A stretch of DNA of 59,428 bases from Acidimicrobiia bacterium (GCA_023264995.1 JAHFUR010000025.1:1-59428), one strand, 5' to 3'. Positions 31,762 through 39,936 are shown, counted from the stretch's first letter. The notes: generated from the letters alone by a model not told the origin. Numbers and translations are program-made.

Positions 31762-31874
31762 CGGGCCGCCCTCCGTATGGGGCGTTCCCGACAGGTGCCC
31801 GTGGTCAGGGGGCACAGTACGCTGCGGACCGGGCCGTACGGCTCGAAACTGGTCCGTCCGTGGGGGGCACTGAG

Positions 31875-33443
31875 ATGATGAACGCGCGTCGCGCGCTGCG
31901 TCTGGTCGTGGCGAGCATCCTGGCCGGCGGGGTGGCCGCCGGGTGCTCGTCGGGCACGACGTCGGTCGTAGTGGGGCGGTCGACGGTGGTCACCGACGAG
32001 CCGCGACTGTCGCGCACCCACGAGGCGCCCAGCCTGCTCGTCGACCGGAAGGACCCCGACACCGTCTACCTGGCCGACGTCGAGCTGCAGGCGGGCGAGG
32101 ACCGCTTCTACATCTCGTCGAACCGGGGCGCGACCTGGAAGCAGTCCGAGGGCCCCAAGCTGGCCCCGTTCACCGACGGCGGCCTGGGTGCGGGCAACCC
32201 CAAGAACGTCCGCACCGAGCTGGCCCAGGACTCCAAGGGCACGATCTTCTACCTGTTCCACGCCCAGGACCCCAAGGCCGGCGGGGCCCGCAGCGTGCTC
32301 CTTGGCCGCTCGACCGACGGCGGCATCAGCTGGAAGACCACGGCGGCCTACACCGCGCCGGCGGGCACGGACGACCTCACCGAGCTCAACTGGCAGGCCC
32401 ACATCGCCATCGACCCGGCCAACGAGCAGCGGGTCTACGTCACGTGGCGGCGGGCCTTCCAGACGCCGGCCGGTGCCCCGTCCCGGCCCGTCCGCCCGTT
32501 CCTGGCCACCTCTGACGACGGCGGTGCCACCTTTGCCGCCCCGGTCATGCTCATGGACAAGGCCACCGGGTTCGAGGCGCCCCGGCTGATCGTGCGTGAC
32601 GGCAAGCTGTTCGCCTTCTACCGGCTGAACGCCCCGGCGGCCGGCGCCGGCGTGCCCGAGCCCCGCCTCACCACGATCGTGGCGTCGGTCTCCGAGGACG
32701 GCGGCAAGACCTGGAAGGACACCGAGGTCGCCGGGGCGCGCGATGCCAGCGAGCCCGTCTTCGCCTACGACAGCGACCGCAAGGAGTTCTTCCTGGTCTG
32801 GCACGACAACCGGAACCAGGACCTCGACATCTTCTTCTCGAAGTCGGCCGACGGGGCGAAGTGGAGCGAGCCCCGCCAGCTCAACGACGACCCCAAGGGC
32901 GCCCGGATCGGCCAGTTCTACCCGAAGATCTCCCTGGTGCCCGGGGGCCGGATCGACGTGGCCTGGTACGACTTCCGCAACGACCCGTTCCCGGCGCCCA
33001 CGGTCGCCCCCACGGCCACCGCCCCCTTCCTCGGCCTCACCACCGACGTGGGCAAGTTCGACGCCGCCTACATCACGTCGTCGCTGGACGGCGGGGCCAC
33101 CTGGTCGAAGAACCTCCGGGTGAGCGACGTGCCCAACGACCGGACCCTGGGCACGGCCGGGCCCCAGTTCTTCGTGCAGGTCCCCCTGGCCGTGGCGTCG
33201 GGCAAGGACTGGAGCGTCGTGGCCTGGTCGGACACCCGCAACGGCAACCTGGACAACTCCACCCAGGACATCGCCAGCAGTGTCGTCGACATGGCCGCCA
33301 CCACGCCGGGCGGCTACCGGTCGAGCGACGTGGCCTTCGGGATCCTGGGGGGCGTGGTCTTCGGCGCCGGCGTGGCCATGTGCCTGGCCGTCGCCAGCAG
33401 CCGGCGGGCCTCCCGGGCCGGGGCGGCGAAGACGCCGGCGTAG
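31875..33443 (+). CDS. Secreted BNR/sialidase-like lipoprotein with C-terminal membrane helix
   Basis: 522 residues. A signal peptide (ARRALRLVVASILAGG) ends in V-A-A-G-C, a lipobox-like site at residue 23. The body has repeated Asp-box motifs (S-x-D-x-G-x-x-W): SSNRGATWK, STDGGISWK, TSDDGGATF, SEDGGKTWK, SSLDGGATWS, with intervening propeller strands (VYVTWRRAF, FFLVWHDNRN, DVAWYDFRN, VVAWSDTRN). A late hydrophobic segment (VAFGILGGVVFGAGVAMCLAV) suggests a second membrane anchor. Such propellers bind or cleave surface sugars. Catalytic sialidase arginines are not apparent. The next gene is the reverse transcriptase. Confidence 0.8.
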   Translation: MMNARRALRLVVASILAGGVAAGCSSGTTSVVVGRSTVVTDEPRLSRTHEAPSLLVDRKDPDTVYLADVELQAGEDRFYISSNRGATWKQSEGPKLAPFTDGGLGAGNPKNVRTELAQDSKGTIFYLFHAQDPKAGGARSVLLGRSTDGGISWKTTAAYTAPAGTDDLTELNWQAHIAIDPANEQRVYVTWRRAFQTPAGAPSRPVRPFLATSDDGGATFAAPVMLMDKATGFEAPRLIVRDGKLFAFYRLNAPAAGAGVPEPRLTTIVASVSEDGGKTWKDTEVAGARDASEPVFAYDSDRKEFFLVWHDNRNQDLDIFFSKSADGAKWSEPRQLNDDPKGARIGQFYPKISLVPGGRIDVAWYDFRNDPFPAPTVAPTATAPFLGLTTDVGKFDAAYITSSLDGGATWSKNLRVSDVPNDRTLGTAGPQFFVQVPLAVASGKDWSVVAWSDTRNGNLDNSTQDIASSVVDMAATTPGGYRSSDVAFGILGGVVFGAGVAMCLAVASSRRASRAGAAKTPA

Positions 33444-33476
33444 GCCCGCGGCGCGGTAACGTCCCCGGCGCGAGCG

Positions 33477-33500
33477 GGAGGGATGCCTTCGGGCGCCTCC
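33477..33500 (+). promoter_or_regulatory. UUCG-loop hairpin upstream of the reverse transcriptase
   Basis: GGAGG-GAT-GCC-TTCG-GGC-G-CCTCC folds into a stem with a UUCG tetraloop and a small internal bulge, 34 bp after the preceding gene. It could be a terminator, an attenuator or part of an RT-associated RNA. A second pairing, GGAGG (33544..33548) with CCTCC (33564..33568), would fold the RT gene's ribosome site and start codon into a loop. Confidence 0.4.
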
Positions 33501-33556
33501 GGGCGGAGCAGCGCATGGCCGTCGCGATGTTTGATCGATCCCTGGAGGCGGATGTC

Positions 33557-34909
33557 ATGCGTACCTCCGAGTGCGGCTATGCCGCTTCAAAGCGACCTCC
33601 CTCCCGCTCGCCGCTCGATGCTCAGGCCCCCAGCTCGCCGCTCGATGCTCAGGCCCCCAGCTCGCCGCTCGAGGGGCTCGGCACCGACGCCCCGTGGGTC
33701 GATGCGGTCGAGGCCTTCCGGGCCCGGTGCCCCCGCCGGCGGGAGCGTCTCGACGCCTACGACCGGCTACTTGTCTCCGGCACCCACCTCCGCATCGGCG
33801 CCGACGTGCTCGCCGGTCGCCACCAGCCGGCGCCTCCGGTCGAGGGGTGGCTGAACAAGCTCGACGGGCGCAAGAAGCGGGTGTTCCAGTACCCGCCGGC
33901 CGACGAACTGCTCTTCCGCACCGTCAACCGCCTCGTGCAGCCGGCGGCGGCCGAGGCGGCGTCGCCGTGGTGCCGGTCGTTCCTGCCCGGCGGCGGGGCC
34001 CGGGCCACCTTCCGGGGCCTCCTGGCCGACGACGGCCTGGCCGCCAAGGCCGCCCTCCGGTTCGACGTACGGGACTATTTCAACTCCATCGACGTCGTCG
34101 ACCTGCTGGCCCGCCTGCCGGGCCCGTTCGCCGGCGGGCCGCTGCGGGCGCTGCTCGACGCCGCCCTCCTCGACGGCCGCGTCCAGAGCGGCGGGGAGGT
34201 GGTCGCCGGCGGTCGCAAGGGCGTGATGGCCGGGACGCCCCTGGCACCCCTGCTGGCCACTCTGTACCTGCGCGAGCTCGACACCGAGGTGGCCGGCACC
34301 GGCGCCACCTACGCCCGCTACAGCGACGACATCGTCGTCCTGGCCCCGCCCGACGACCTGCCCGGCCTGGCCCGGCTGGTCCGGGCCCGCCTGGCCGAGC
34401 GGGGCCTGGAGGTCAACGAGGCCAAGTCGGCCATGGCCCCGGCCGGCGGGCCGTGGGACTTCCTGGGCTTCCGGTACCGGGCCGGCGTCATCGGGCTGGC
34501 GCCGGTCACCGACCGGAAGCTCCGGGCCCGGGCCACCCGCCTGGCCCGGTCCCTGCTGCGATGGCAGGAGCGCAGCGGCGCCGGCGCCGACCGGGCGCTG
34601 GCCGCCTTCGTCCGGCGCACGAACCGCCGGCTCTACGGCGTGCCCACCGAGCGCAGCGACTTCTCGTGGGCCACCTGGTTCCTGCCCATCCTCGACGGCG
34701 CCGACGGTCTCGACGCGCTGGACGGGCACGTCCAGCGCGAAGCCCGCTACGCGGCAACCGGCCGGCGCACGGCCCGGGCCCGGGGCACAGTGCCGTACGA
34801 CGCCCTGGTGCACGCCGGCTACGTGCCGTTGGTGCACGCCTTCTGGGCTATGCAGCAGGGGCCAGCCACCTACGAGGCCCTCGTCGCCCGGCGGGCCGGC
34901 CTGGTCTGA
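33557..34909 (+). CDS. Stand-alone reverse transcriptase (RNA-directed DNA polymerase)
   Basis: 450 residues from ATG 33557, which has GGAGG 8 nt upstream; in-frame ATG 33515 with GGAG 7 nt upstream is an alternative. RT motifs are in order: early finger motif KKRVFQYPPADELLFRTVNRLV, motif A FDVRDYFNSID (Asp170), the GTPLAPLLATLYLRELD motif near 226, the active site A-R-Y-S-D-D-I-V-V-L (Y-S-D-D at 255-258), then GLEVNEAKS and FLGFRYRAG. There is no maturase, endonuclease, integrase or Cas1 domain. The G-T-P-L-A-P motif differs from group II intron P-Q-G and DGR forms. The N-terminus carries SPLDAQAPS repeats. The family (UG, retron or DRT-like) cannot be set from this view. Confidence 0.88.
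   Translation: MRTSECGYAASKRPPSRSPLDAQAPSSPLDAQAPSSPLEGLGTDAPWVDAVEAFRARCPRRRERLDAYDRLLVSGTHLRIGADVLAGRHQPAPPVEGWLNKLDGRKKRVFQYPPADELLFRTVNRLVQPAAAEAASPWCRSFLPGGGARATFRGLLADDGLAAKAALRFDVRDYFNSIDVVDLLARLPGPFAGGPLRALLDAALLDGRVQSGGEVVAGGRKGVMAGTPLAPLLATLYLRELDTEVAGTGATYARYSDDIVVLAPPDDLPGLARLVRARLAERGLEVNEAKSAMAPAGGPWDFLGFRYRAGVIGLAPVTDRKLRARATRLARSLLRWQERSGAGADRALAAFVRRTNRRLYGVPTERSDFSWATWFLPILDGADGLDALDGHVQREARYAATGRRTARARGTVPYDALVHAGYVPLVHAFWAMQQGPATYEALVARRAGLV
33606..33672. repeat. 27-bp in-frame tandem repeat in the RT N-terminus
   Basis: A 27-base unit occurs at 33606..33632 and 33633..33659 as exact copies, with a partial third copy to 33672. It encodes nine residues (SPLDAQAPS) per unit and keeps the reading frame. 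It lies just after the RT start, before any RT motif. Confidence 0.85.
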
Positions 34910-34915
34910 CCGGTG

Positions 34916-35512
34916 TCAGCCGGCGGCGAGCTGGGCGGCGACGGCGCCGGCCAGCGCGGCACCCGCAGCGCTGTCGAGCCCTCTGGTCTCGAGCACCACC
35001 TGCTGCGGGCCGGCGGCGAAGAGGACGAGAGCCCGGCCGTCGGGCAAGGCCGCCTCCCACGCGCCCTCGACCGCCGCCATGGGGGCAGCGCCGGCCGGCG
35101 GCGCCCACTCGCGCTGGTCGGGGTAGAGCCGGTAGAACAGGCCGACGGCCCGGTCCCCCGCCGTCCAACGCCGGCCCATACCGAAGGGCTCCTCGACGAT
35201 CTCGCTCCGAGTGGTGTGGGGCACGCCGGCCCGGTCCCGGTCGGCGATGGGCAGCACCGCGGCCGGGTCGGTGAGGCCTTCCTCCCGCCAGCCCGGGCGG
35301 CCCAGCATGCCGGGCTGGTACGGCGTGCCCATGACCGGGTCGGCCGTCGGTGCCCCCGACGGCCCGCCACCACCACCGCCGCCGCCACTGCCCCCGCCGC
35401 CAGAGGCGCGCGCCCGGGCGTCGCCGAGGGCGCCCTCGGCCGCCTCCCGGGCCTGCTCGGCAACTTCCTTGGCCTGCTCGGCCAGCTTCTTCGCTTTATC
35501 GAGGAACCCCAC
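34916..35512 (-). CDS. Coiled-coil protein with glycine-rich linker, unknown
   Basis: 198 residues. The N-terminus is an amphipathic coiled-coil repeat (KAKKLAEQAKEVAEQAREAAEGAL). It is followed by a run of glycine and serine (about residues 38-52) and a globular C-terminal domain with RSEIVEEPFGMGRRW, LFYRLYPDQREWAPP and ALVLFAAGPQQVVLETRGL. The last part resembles small beta-sandwich domains. No family recognised. GTG start. It converges on the RT gene with 6 bp between stops. Confidence 0.65.
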   Translation of the reverse strand: MGFLDKAKKLAEQAKEVAEQAREAAEGALGDARARASGGGGSGGGGGGGGPSGAPTADPVMGTPYQPGMLGRPGWREEGLTDPAAVLPIADRDRAGVPHTTRSEIVEEPFGMGRRWTAGDRAVGLFYRLYPDQREWAPPAGAAPMAAVEGAWEAALPDGRALVLFAAGPQQVVLETRGLDSAAGAALAGAVAAQLAAG

Positions 35513-35587
35513 GGCGCAACGCTATCGTGCGCTCCGACCGGGATGGGCTACCAGGCGGGCCGGCGGCCGCCGGCGGAGGAAGGTCGT

Positions 35588-36613
35588 TTGCTCGTTCGGT
35601 GGGCGTGCGTGGTCGCCGGGCTGGCCCTCCTCCTCTCCGGGTGCGCCGGCCCCCCACCTCCCCCACCGCTGTTCGGCCAGGCCCTCCCCACCGCAGTCGG
35701 GCCGCCGCCGGCCGTCGATGCCCACGACGGCAGCATCGTCCAGGACGGGGCCACCTTCTGGATGTACGGCACGTCGTACCAGTGCGGGTTCGCCCTGGGG
35801 CGGGCCGGGACGAAATGGTGCGGGATCCTGGCCTTCTCGTCCACCAACCTGGTCGACTGGTCGCCCCGGGGCCAGGCCGTCGCCCCCACCCCACTGTGGC
35901 AGCAGCGCTGTGCGCCGCCGCGGTTCGGGTGCTTCCGGCCCCACGTCGCCCGCGCCGCGTCGGGGCAGTGGGTCATGTGGGTGAACACCTACGACTCGGC
36001 CGCGGGCTACCGCGTGCTCGTCGCCGGCTCGCCGGCCGGGCCGTGGTTGGAGACGGCCCAGCCGACCTTGGCGCTCGGCGGGCGGGCGGTGCCCGGCCGG
36101 GGCGACCACGACCTGTTCGTCGACTCCGCCGGGCGGGGCTGGCTGGCCTACACCCTCATCGAGAAGGGCCTACCAGCGGCCATCGCCGTCGAGCGGCTCA
36201 ACCCCGAGCTGACTTCGGGTACCGGCGCCTTCGTGACCCTGCCCCTCGGCGTGGTCGAGGCGCCGTCACTCTTTGAGCGCGACGGGCGGTTCTTCCTGGT
36301 CTACTCCGACCCGGCCTGCCCGTACTGCCCTGCCGGCACCGGGCTGGCGTCGGCACCGTCGCCGCTGGGGCCATGGACCGTCGCCCCGACGCTGTCGACG
36401 ACGTCGTGCGGCGGGCAGCCGGCGGAGGTGGCCAAGCTCCGGCTGGCCGACGAGACGGTGTGGCTCTACATGGCCGACCGGTGGGAGAAGGGCAACCCCA
36501 ACCAGGGCCGGGCCCGCACCTGGTGGGAGCCGCTGGCCTTCGGGGCCAACGGGCTCCCGCTCCCGCCCCGGTGCGTCACGCCGGCGCCGAGCCTGCCCGG
36601 CACTCGGCGCTGA
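35588..36613 (+). CDS. GH43-like five-bladed propeller lipoprotein
   Basis: 341 residues from TTG 35588, which has GGAGGA 7 nt upstream and directly starts a lipoprotein signal (LLVRWACVVAGLALLLSGC). ATG 35543 would add 15 residues in front of the signal. The mature part follows glycosyl hydrolase family 43: DAHDGSIVQDGATFWMYGT (catalytic-base aspartate), the DW strand, CFRPHVARAASGQWVMWVN, GRGDHDLFVDSAGRGWLAY (probable D), VEAPSLFERDGRFFLVYSD (probable catalytic E). It would act on polysaccharide outside the cell, on an unknown substrate. Confidence 0.78.
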   Translation: MLVRWACVVAGLALLLSGCAGPPPPPPLFGQALPTAVGPPPAVDAHDGSIVQDGATFWMYGTSYQCGFALGRAGTKWCGILAFSSTNLVDWSPRGQAVAPTPLWQQRCAPPRFGCFRPHVARAASGQWVMWVNTYDSAAGYRVLVAGSPAGPWLETAQPTLALGGRAVPGRGDHDLFVDSAGRGWLAYTLIEKGLPAAIAVERLNPELTSGTGAFVTLPLGVVEAPSLFERDGRFFLVYSDPACPYCPAGTGLASAPSPLGPWTVAPTLSTTSCGGQPAEVAKLRLADETVWLYMADRWEKGNPNQGRARTWWEPLAFGANGLPLPPRCVTPAPSLPGTRR

Positions 36614-36674
36614 CGCGGCGCTACATTCCGCTCACGCGGGTGGCGCCCGTCGCCCGGCCAGAGGGGGTCCTCCT

Positions 36675-36980
36675 GTGAGTGTCATCGTCATCGCCCACTT
36701 CAGCGTGCCGGACATGGACAAGACCATGGCCGTGCTGGCCGAGCATGCGGCCCTGCTGGACTCGGTCACCGAGTACGCCAAGGGTGTGGGCGCCATCCAC
36801 CACCGCTTCATGGCCGGCGACGGCGAGCTGGTCGTGCTCGACGAGTGGGAGTCGCCCGAGCAGTTCCAGGCCTTCTTCGAGGGCAACGCCGACGTGGAGA
36901 CCATCACCATGGCGGCCGGCGTGACCGGGCCGCCCCGCGTCGAGGTCTATGGGGCGGTCGAGGCCGCGGGCACCTTCTAG
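36675..36980 (+). CDS. Antibiotic-biosynthesis-monooxygenase-like (ABM) domain protein
   Basis: 101 residues with a ferredoxin-like alpha/beta layout: VIVIAHFSVPDMDKTMAVL, GAIHHRFMAGDGELVVLDEWESPEQFQAFF, then VETITMAAGVTGPPRVEVYGAV. The W-x-S-x-E-x-x-x-x-F pattern after a D-E strand is typical of ABM/dimeric alpha-beta barrel proteins that act as cofactor-free monooxygenases or heme-related enzymes. GTG start. It converges with the DUF421 gene, overlapping by 4 bp. Confidence 0.72.
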   Translation: MSVIVIAHFSVPDMDKTMAVLAEHAALLDSVTEYAKGVGAIHHRFMAGDGELVVLDEWESPEQFQAFFEGNADVETITMAAGVTGPPRVEVYGAVEAAGTF

Positions 36981-37561
36981 CTCGACGGTACGGGCCCGCC
37001 TGGCGCCGCCGCCAGGCGGGCCACCATGGCCGTCAGCTCGGTGAGCTGGCGGCTCAGGTCCATGAACCGCATCGCGTCCCGGTCCATCTCCTTCAACCGG
37101 GTGATGATCGTGCCGTTGGGCTCGAGGACGGCCTCCTCCACGTCGTCGAGGCCGCCGGCGCCCTGGGTGGCGATGGCCGCCATGAGCTGGTCGATCGTCA
37201 GCCGCTCCTTGCGCAGCGCGTCGTGGTCGACCTGGCCCATCGAGATCAGCACCCGGGGCGTGCCCTCGGTCAGCCGGCGCAACCTCGGGCTCCGGAAGAG
37301 GATGACGGCCAGGGTGCCGTTCAGCACGAAGAGCGCGGTGGCACCCAGCACTCCGCCGGTCACCGTGTTGTCGGCCCCGATGATCCCGTTCTGCACGGCG
37401 TTGGCGACGGCCAGCAGCACCACGAAGTCCAGCGAGTTGAGCTGGGCCAGCTCGCGCTTGCCCGCCAGGCGCAGGGCGACGGCCAGGAAGGCGTAGATCA
37501 GGACCGGGCGGAGCAGCTTCTCGAGGACGGAGACGTCGAGGTGGAACATGTCATGCCACAT
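36977..37561 (-). CDS. DUF421 (YetF-like) membrane protein
   Basis: 194 residues. Three N-terminal hydrophobic helices carry the family marks LIYAFLAVALRLAGKRELAQLNSLDFVVLLAVAN, then a cytosolic domain with GTPRVLISMGQVDHDALRKERLTIDQLMAAI and VEEAVLEPNGTIIT. DUF421 proteins have this membrane-plus-alpha/beta arrangement; their function is uncertain. A C-terminal coiled segment (LSRQLTELTAMVARLA) is added. The ATG at 37561 is 50 bp from the divergent gene at 37612. Confidence 0.88.
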   Translation of the reverse strand: MWHDMFHLDVSVLEKLLRPVLIYAFLAVALRLAGKRELAQLNSLDFVVLLAVANAVQNGIIGADNTVTGGVLGATALFVLNGTLAVILFRSPRLRRLTEGTPRVLISMGQVDHDALRKERLTIDQLMAAIATQGAGGLDDVEEAVLEPNGTIITRLKEMDRDAMRFMDLSRQLTELTAMVARLAAAPGGPVPSS

Positions 37562-37611
37562 GGCGGCACCATACGCGGGCGGCCCCCAGGACGTGACTAC
37601 CGTGGGTTGCG

Positions 37612-38073
37612 TTGCGGCGCACCATCACGGGGTTCCACCAGGACGACGGCGGCGAGTGGGTCGCCGAGCTGTCGTGCCTGCACGGTCAGCACGTCCGCCA
37701 CCGGCCACCCTTCCAGGTGCGCAGCTGGGTGCGCAGCGAGGACGGGCGGGCGGGCCGGGCCGGCACCGAGCTGGACTGCCCCCTGTGCGACCGCGCCGAG
37801 CTCCCCGCGGGGCTCCGCGTGTCCCGGACGGCCGGGCCGTTCGATGCCGCCACCGTGCCGGCCGGGCTCCGCAACGCCCACCGCGTGCCCGAGGGCACAT
37901 GGGGGCTCCTCCGGGTGATCGAGGGGTCGGCGTCGATCGTCATAGAGACCGACCCGCCGCTGGCGGCCCGGCTCGACGCCGGCGACGCCCAGCCGATCCC
38001 GCCGGGAGTGCCCCACGCGGTATCGGTGGAGGGCCCGGTACGGCTCACCGTCGAGTTCCTCGTCCGGGAGTAG
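37612..38073 (+). CDS. DUF3565 zinc-ribbon fused to a DUF1971/TehB-like cupin domain
   Basis: 153 residues with two families joined. Residues 1-62 match DUF3565: ITGFHQDDGGEWVAELSC, HGQHVRHRPP, then the C-x2-C motif DCPLCDR. Residues 75-153 match DUF1971, a small cupin found at the C-terminus of tellurite-resistance TehB proteins (VPEGTWGLLRVIEGSASIVIE, QPIPPGVPHAVSVEGPVRLTVEFL). The role may be metal or oxyanion response, by family only. The start is a TTG; a TACCGT hexamer sits at 37598..37603. Confidence 0.82.
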   Translation: MRRTITGFHQDDGGEWVAELSCLHGQHVRHRPPFQVRSWVRSEDGRAGRAGTELDCPLCDRAELPAGLRVSRTAGPFDAATVPAGLRNAHRVPEGTWGLLRVIEGSASIVIETDPPLAARLDAGDAQPIPPGVPHAVSVEGPVRLTVEFLVRE

Positions 38074-38091
38074 CGTGCCCGGCCGGCGCGA

Positions 38092-38481
38092 TCAGCCCGC
38101 CGGCGGGGGCCAGCCGCCGGGTAGCGGTTGCAGGCCGTCGACCGGCCCCAGCCACTCATAGGCGATCGCCGGCCCGCCCGAGGTGACCACCGTGACCCGC
38201 CGGTAGAGGGTGCCCTCCTCCTCGATCTCGTCGAGCACCTCAACCGCCTCCTCGGCCCGGTCGGCAACCAGGTGGACGAGCACGCCCGGCACGGTGCCGG
38301 CGGCGGCGGCGAACCGGACGGCCGGGTACCCCCGCCCGGTGTCCCACAGCCGGCCGGGTACGACGGCCGGCTCCCACCGGGCCGCGAACGGCGCCAGCGC
38401 CGGCCACAGGCCGTGGCCGGGCATCAGGGTGCCATAGACGAAGAGGCGGTCGGGGGCGTCCACGGCCCGATTGTGGGGCAT
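38092..38481 (-). CDS. Gamma-glutamylcyclotransferase-like (GGCT/AIG2) protein
   Basis: 129 residues with the family signature FVYGTLMPGHG close to the N-terminus and the typical PGRLWDTGRGYPAV segment. The catalytic glutamate position falls in the LDEIEEEGTLYRRV block. These enzymes release 5-oxoproline from gamma-glutamyl amines, or have related roles. ATG 38481 was chosen; an in-frame GTG at 38463 is also possible. Confidence 0.85.
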   Translation of the reverse strand: MPHNRAVDAPDRLFVYGTLMPGHGLWPALAPFAARWEPAVVPGRLWDTGRGYPAVRFAAAAGTVPGVLVHLVADRAEEAVEVLDEIEEEGTLYRRVTVVTSGGPAIAYEWLGPVDGLQPLPGGWPPPAG

Positions 38482-38561
38482 CGCCGGCCGGCCGGGAGAA
38501 AATCGCTCAAGTGCCGGGGCGCACGCGCCGATCATCTCGTCAGCGTTTCGTCGGTTCTCGT

Positions 38562-38909
38562 GTGGCGGACGAACGAAGGGAGCTCCCCACGGCAGCAGGT
38601 AGCGAGCGAGCGCCGGGTGCCGAGCACCCGACGTCGCGTCTTAGCATCAGCCGGGCGGGCGGGACCGTCATCGTCAGCGTGCAGGGACAGGCGGCGGCCG
38701 ACGACTGGGCCCGGGTGTCGGCCGTCCTGGCCGACCTCATCGACGCCCAGGGGAACCTCGACGTCGTCCTCGACCTGGGCCAGGTCGTGAGCCTGCAACG
38801 CGACGCCGTCCCGCTGATCGTCAGCGCCGCCCACCGGGCCCACGACCATGGCGGCCGGCTGCGCCTGGCCGACCGGGCCTGCCACGACCACCGCGAGGCC
38901 GGCGCCTGA
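38562..38909 (+). CDS. STAS-domain protein (anti-sigma-factor antagonist-like)
   Basis: 115 residues. After a polar N-terminus the STAS fold appears: LSISRAGGTVIVSVQGQ, ADLIDAQGNLDVVLDLGQVVSLQRDAVPLIVSAAHRAHDHGGRLRLA. The serine or threonine usually phosphorylated in SpoIIAA-like antagonists (D-[ST]-S-G) is not seen; the loop reads S-L-Q-R-D. It may be a non-phosphorylated or regulatory variant. The start is uncertain: GTG 38511 gives 17 extra residues. Confidence 0.75.
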   Translation: MADERRELPTAAGSERAPGAEHPTSRLSISRAGGTVIVSVQGQAAADDWARVSAVLADLIDAQGNLDVVLDLGQVVSLQRDAVPLIVSAAHRAHDHGGRLRLADRACHDHREAGA

Positions 38910-38936
38910 CCCGAGGCCCGGCATACCATGCGCCCG

Positions 38937-39368
38937 ATGCGGAGGGCGTGGGTGGTCCTGACGGGGATGGCGGCGCTCGTGCTGGGGGCGTGCGGCGACG
39001 GGTCGTCGGCCGCCCCGTCCACCAAAGCCGGGTGGACGGCCAGGCACGGCGCGGCCATGACCGCCCTCAAGGCCGACCTGGCCACGGCGCGCACGACCCT
39101 GTCGTCGCTCCAGCGGCCCAACATCCTGGGCACCTGCACCCAGCTGCGCGACAGCCTGGGCGAGGCCCGCAAGGGCCTGCCGGTGCCTGACGCCGGCGCC
39201 GACGTCGCCCTGCGGACGGCCCTCGATGCCATCGGTACCGGCACCGACGACTGTGTCGAAGGGGCACGGGGCCCGAACATCCCCCAGCTCGAGAAGTCGT
39301 TCTCCGAGCTGCGGGAGGCCAGCACGCTCCTGGAGGTCGCCACCCGCACCCTCGACGCCTGGACCTGA
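38937..39368 (+). CDS. Putative lipoprotein, unknown
   Basis: 143 residues. The signal peptide RRAWVVLTGMAALVLGAC has a clean lipobox (V-L-G-A-C). The mature domain is mostly helical with two cysteines (LGTCTQLR and DDCVEGAR) about 40 residues apart that may form a disulfide. TACCAT (38924..38929) lies 7 nt before ATG 38937, supporting this start over the ATG at 38928. No family recognised. Confidence 0.68.
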   Translation: MRRAWVVLTGMAALVLGACGDGSSAAPSTKAGWTARHGAAMTALKADLATARTTLSSLQRPNILGTCTQLRDSLGEARKGLPVPDAGADVALRTALDAIGTGTDDCVEGARGPNIPQLEKSFSELREASTLLEVATRTLDAWT

Positions 39369-39428
39369 CGCCGGCGCCAACTGGTGACGCCCGCGCCGGG
39401 CGGCGCCCCCAGGTCGGTCACCAGTTCG

Positions 39429-39917
39429 CTACAGGTAGGTGCCTGGGCGAGCCGACGCGCTGTCGCCGGGCTCGGCGCCGCCCGGGGGGAGGCCCGGCCG
39501 GCGCATCTGCTGGAGCTGGGCCTGGGCAGCCATCTGCTGGGAGAAGAGGGCGGCCTGGATGCCGTGGAACAGGCCCTCGAGCCAGCCCACCAGCTGGGCC
39601 TGGGCGACGCGGAGCTCGGAGTCGCTCGGCGTGTCGGTGGAGAACGGTGAGCTGAGGCGGGCCAGCTCGTCACGGAGGTCACCCGACAACCCCTCGGCCA
39701 GCTCCCGGACGGAGGTCTCGTAGATCTCGCGGAGGCGGGTGCGGCCGGCGTCGTCCAGCGGGGCCCGGCGCACCTCCTCGAGCAGCTCCTTGGTCATCGA
39801 CCCGATGCGGAGCACCTTGGCCGGCGACGCGACCGACTCAGTGACCTCCTCGGCCGGCTCGGGCGCCACGATCACGGGCGCAGGCGGGTCGGGGACGGCA
39901 GGTTTCTGGTCGGCCAT
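39429..39917 (-). CDS. bpa: Bacterial proteasome activator Bpa/PafE
   Basis: 162 residues. A disordered Pro/Ala/Glu N-terminus is followed by the Bpa four-helix core with VLRIGSMTKELLEEVRRAPLDDAGRTRLREIYETSVREL, ELARLSSPFS, and VGWLEGLFHGIQAALFSQQMAAQAQL. The C-terminal end is G-T-Y-L, close to the G-Q-Y-L docking motif that inserts into the 20S proteasome alpha ring. Bpa forms a dodecameric ring that opens the proteasome without ATP. The presence of this gene implies a 20S proteasome elsewhere in the genome. Confidence 0.9.
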   Translation of the reverse strand: MADQKPAVPDPPAPVIVAPEPAEEVTESVASPAKVLRIGSMTKELLEEVRRAPLDDAGRTRLREIYETSVRELAEGLSGDLRDELARLSSPFSTDTPSDSELRVAQAQLVGWLEGLFHGIQAALFSQQMAAQAQLQQMRRPGLPPGGAEPGDSASARPGTYL

Positions 39918-39936
39918 CGTGCGATCCTCCCCCAGT

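Noticed and set aside
33557-34909. Diversity-generating retroelement
   Set aside because: No S-Q motif in the RT, no accessory Avd gene and no template/variable repeat pair seen nearby.
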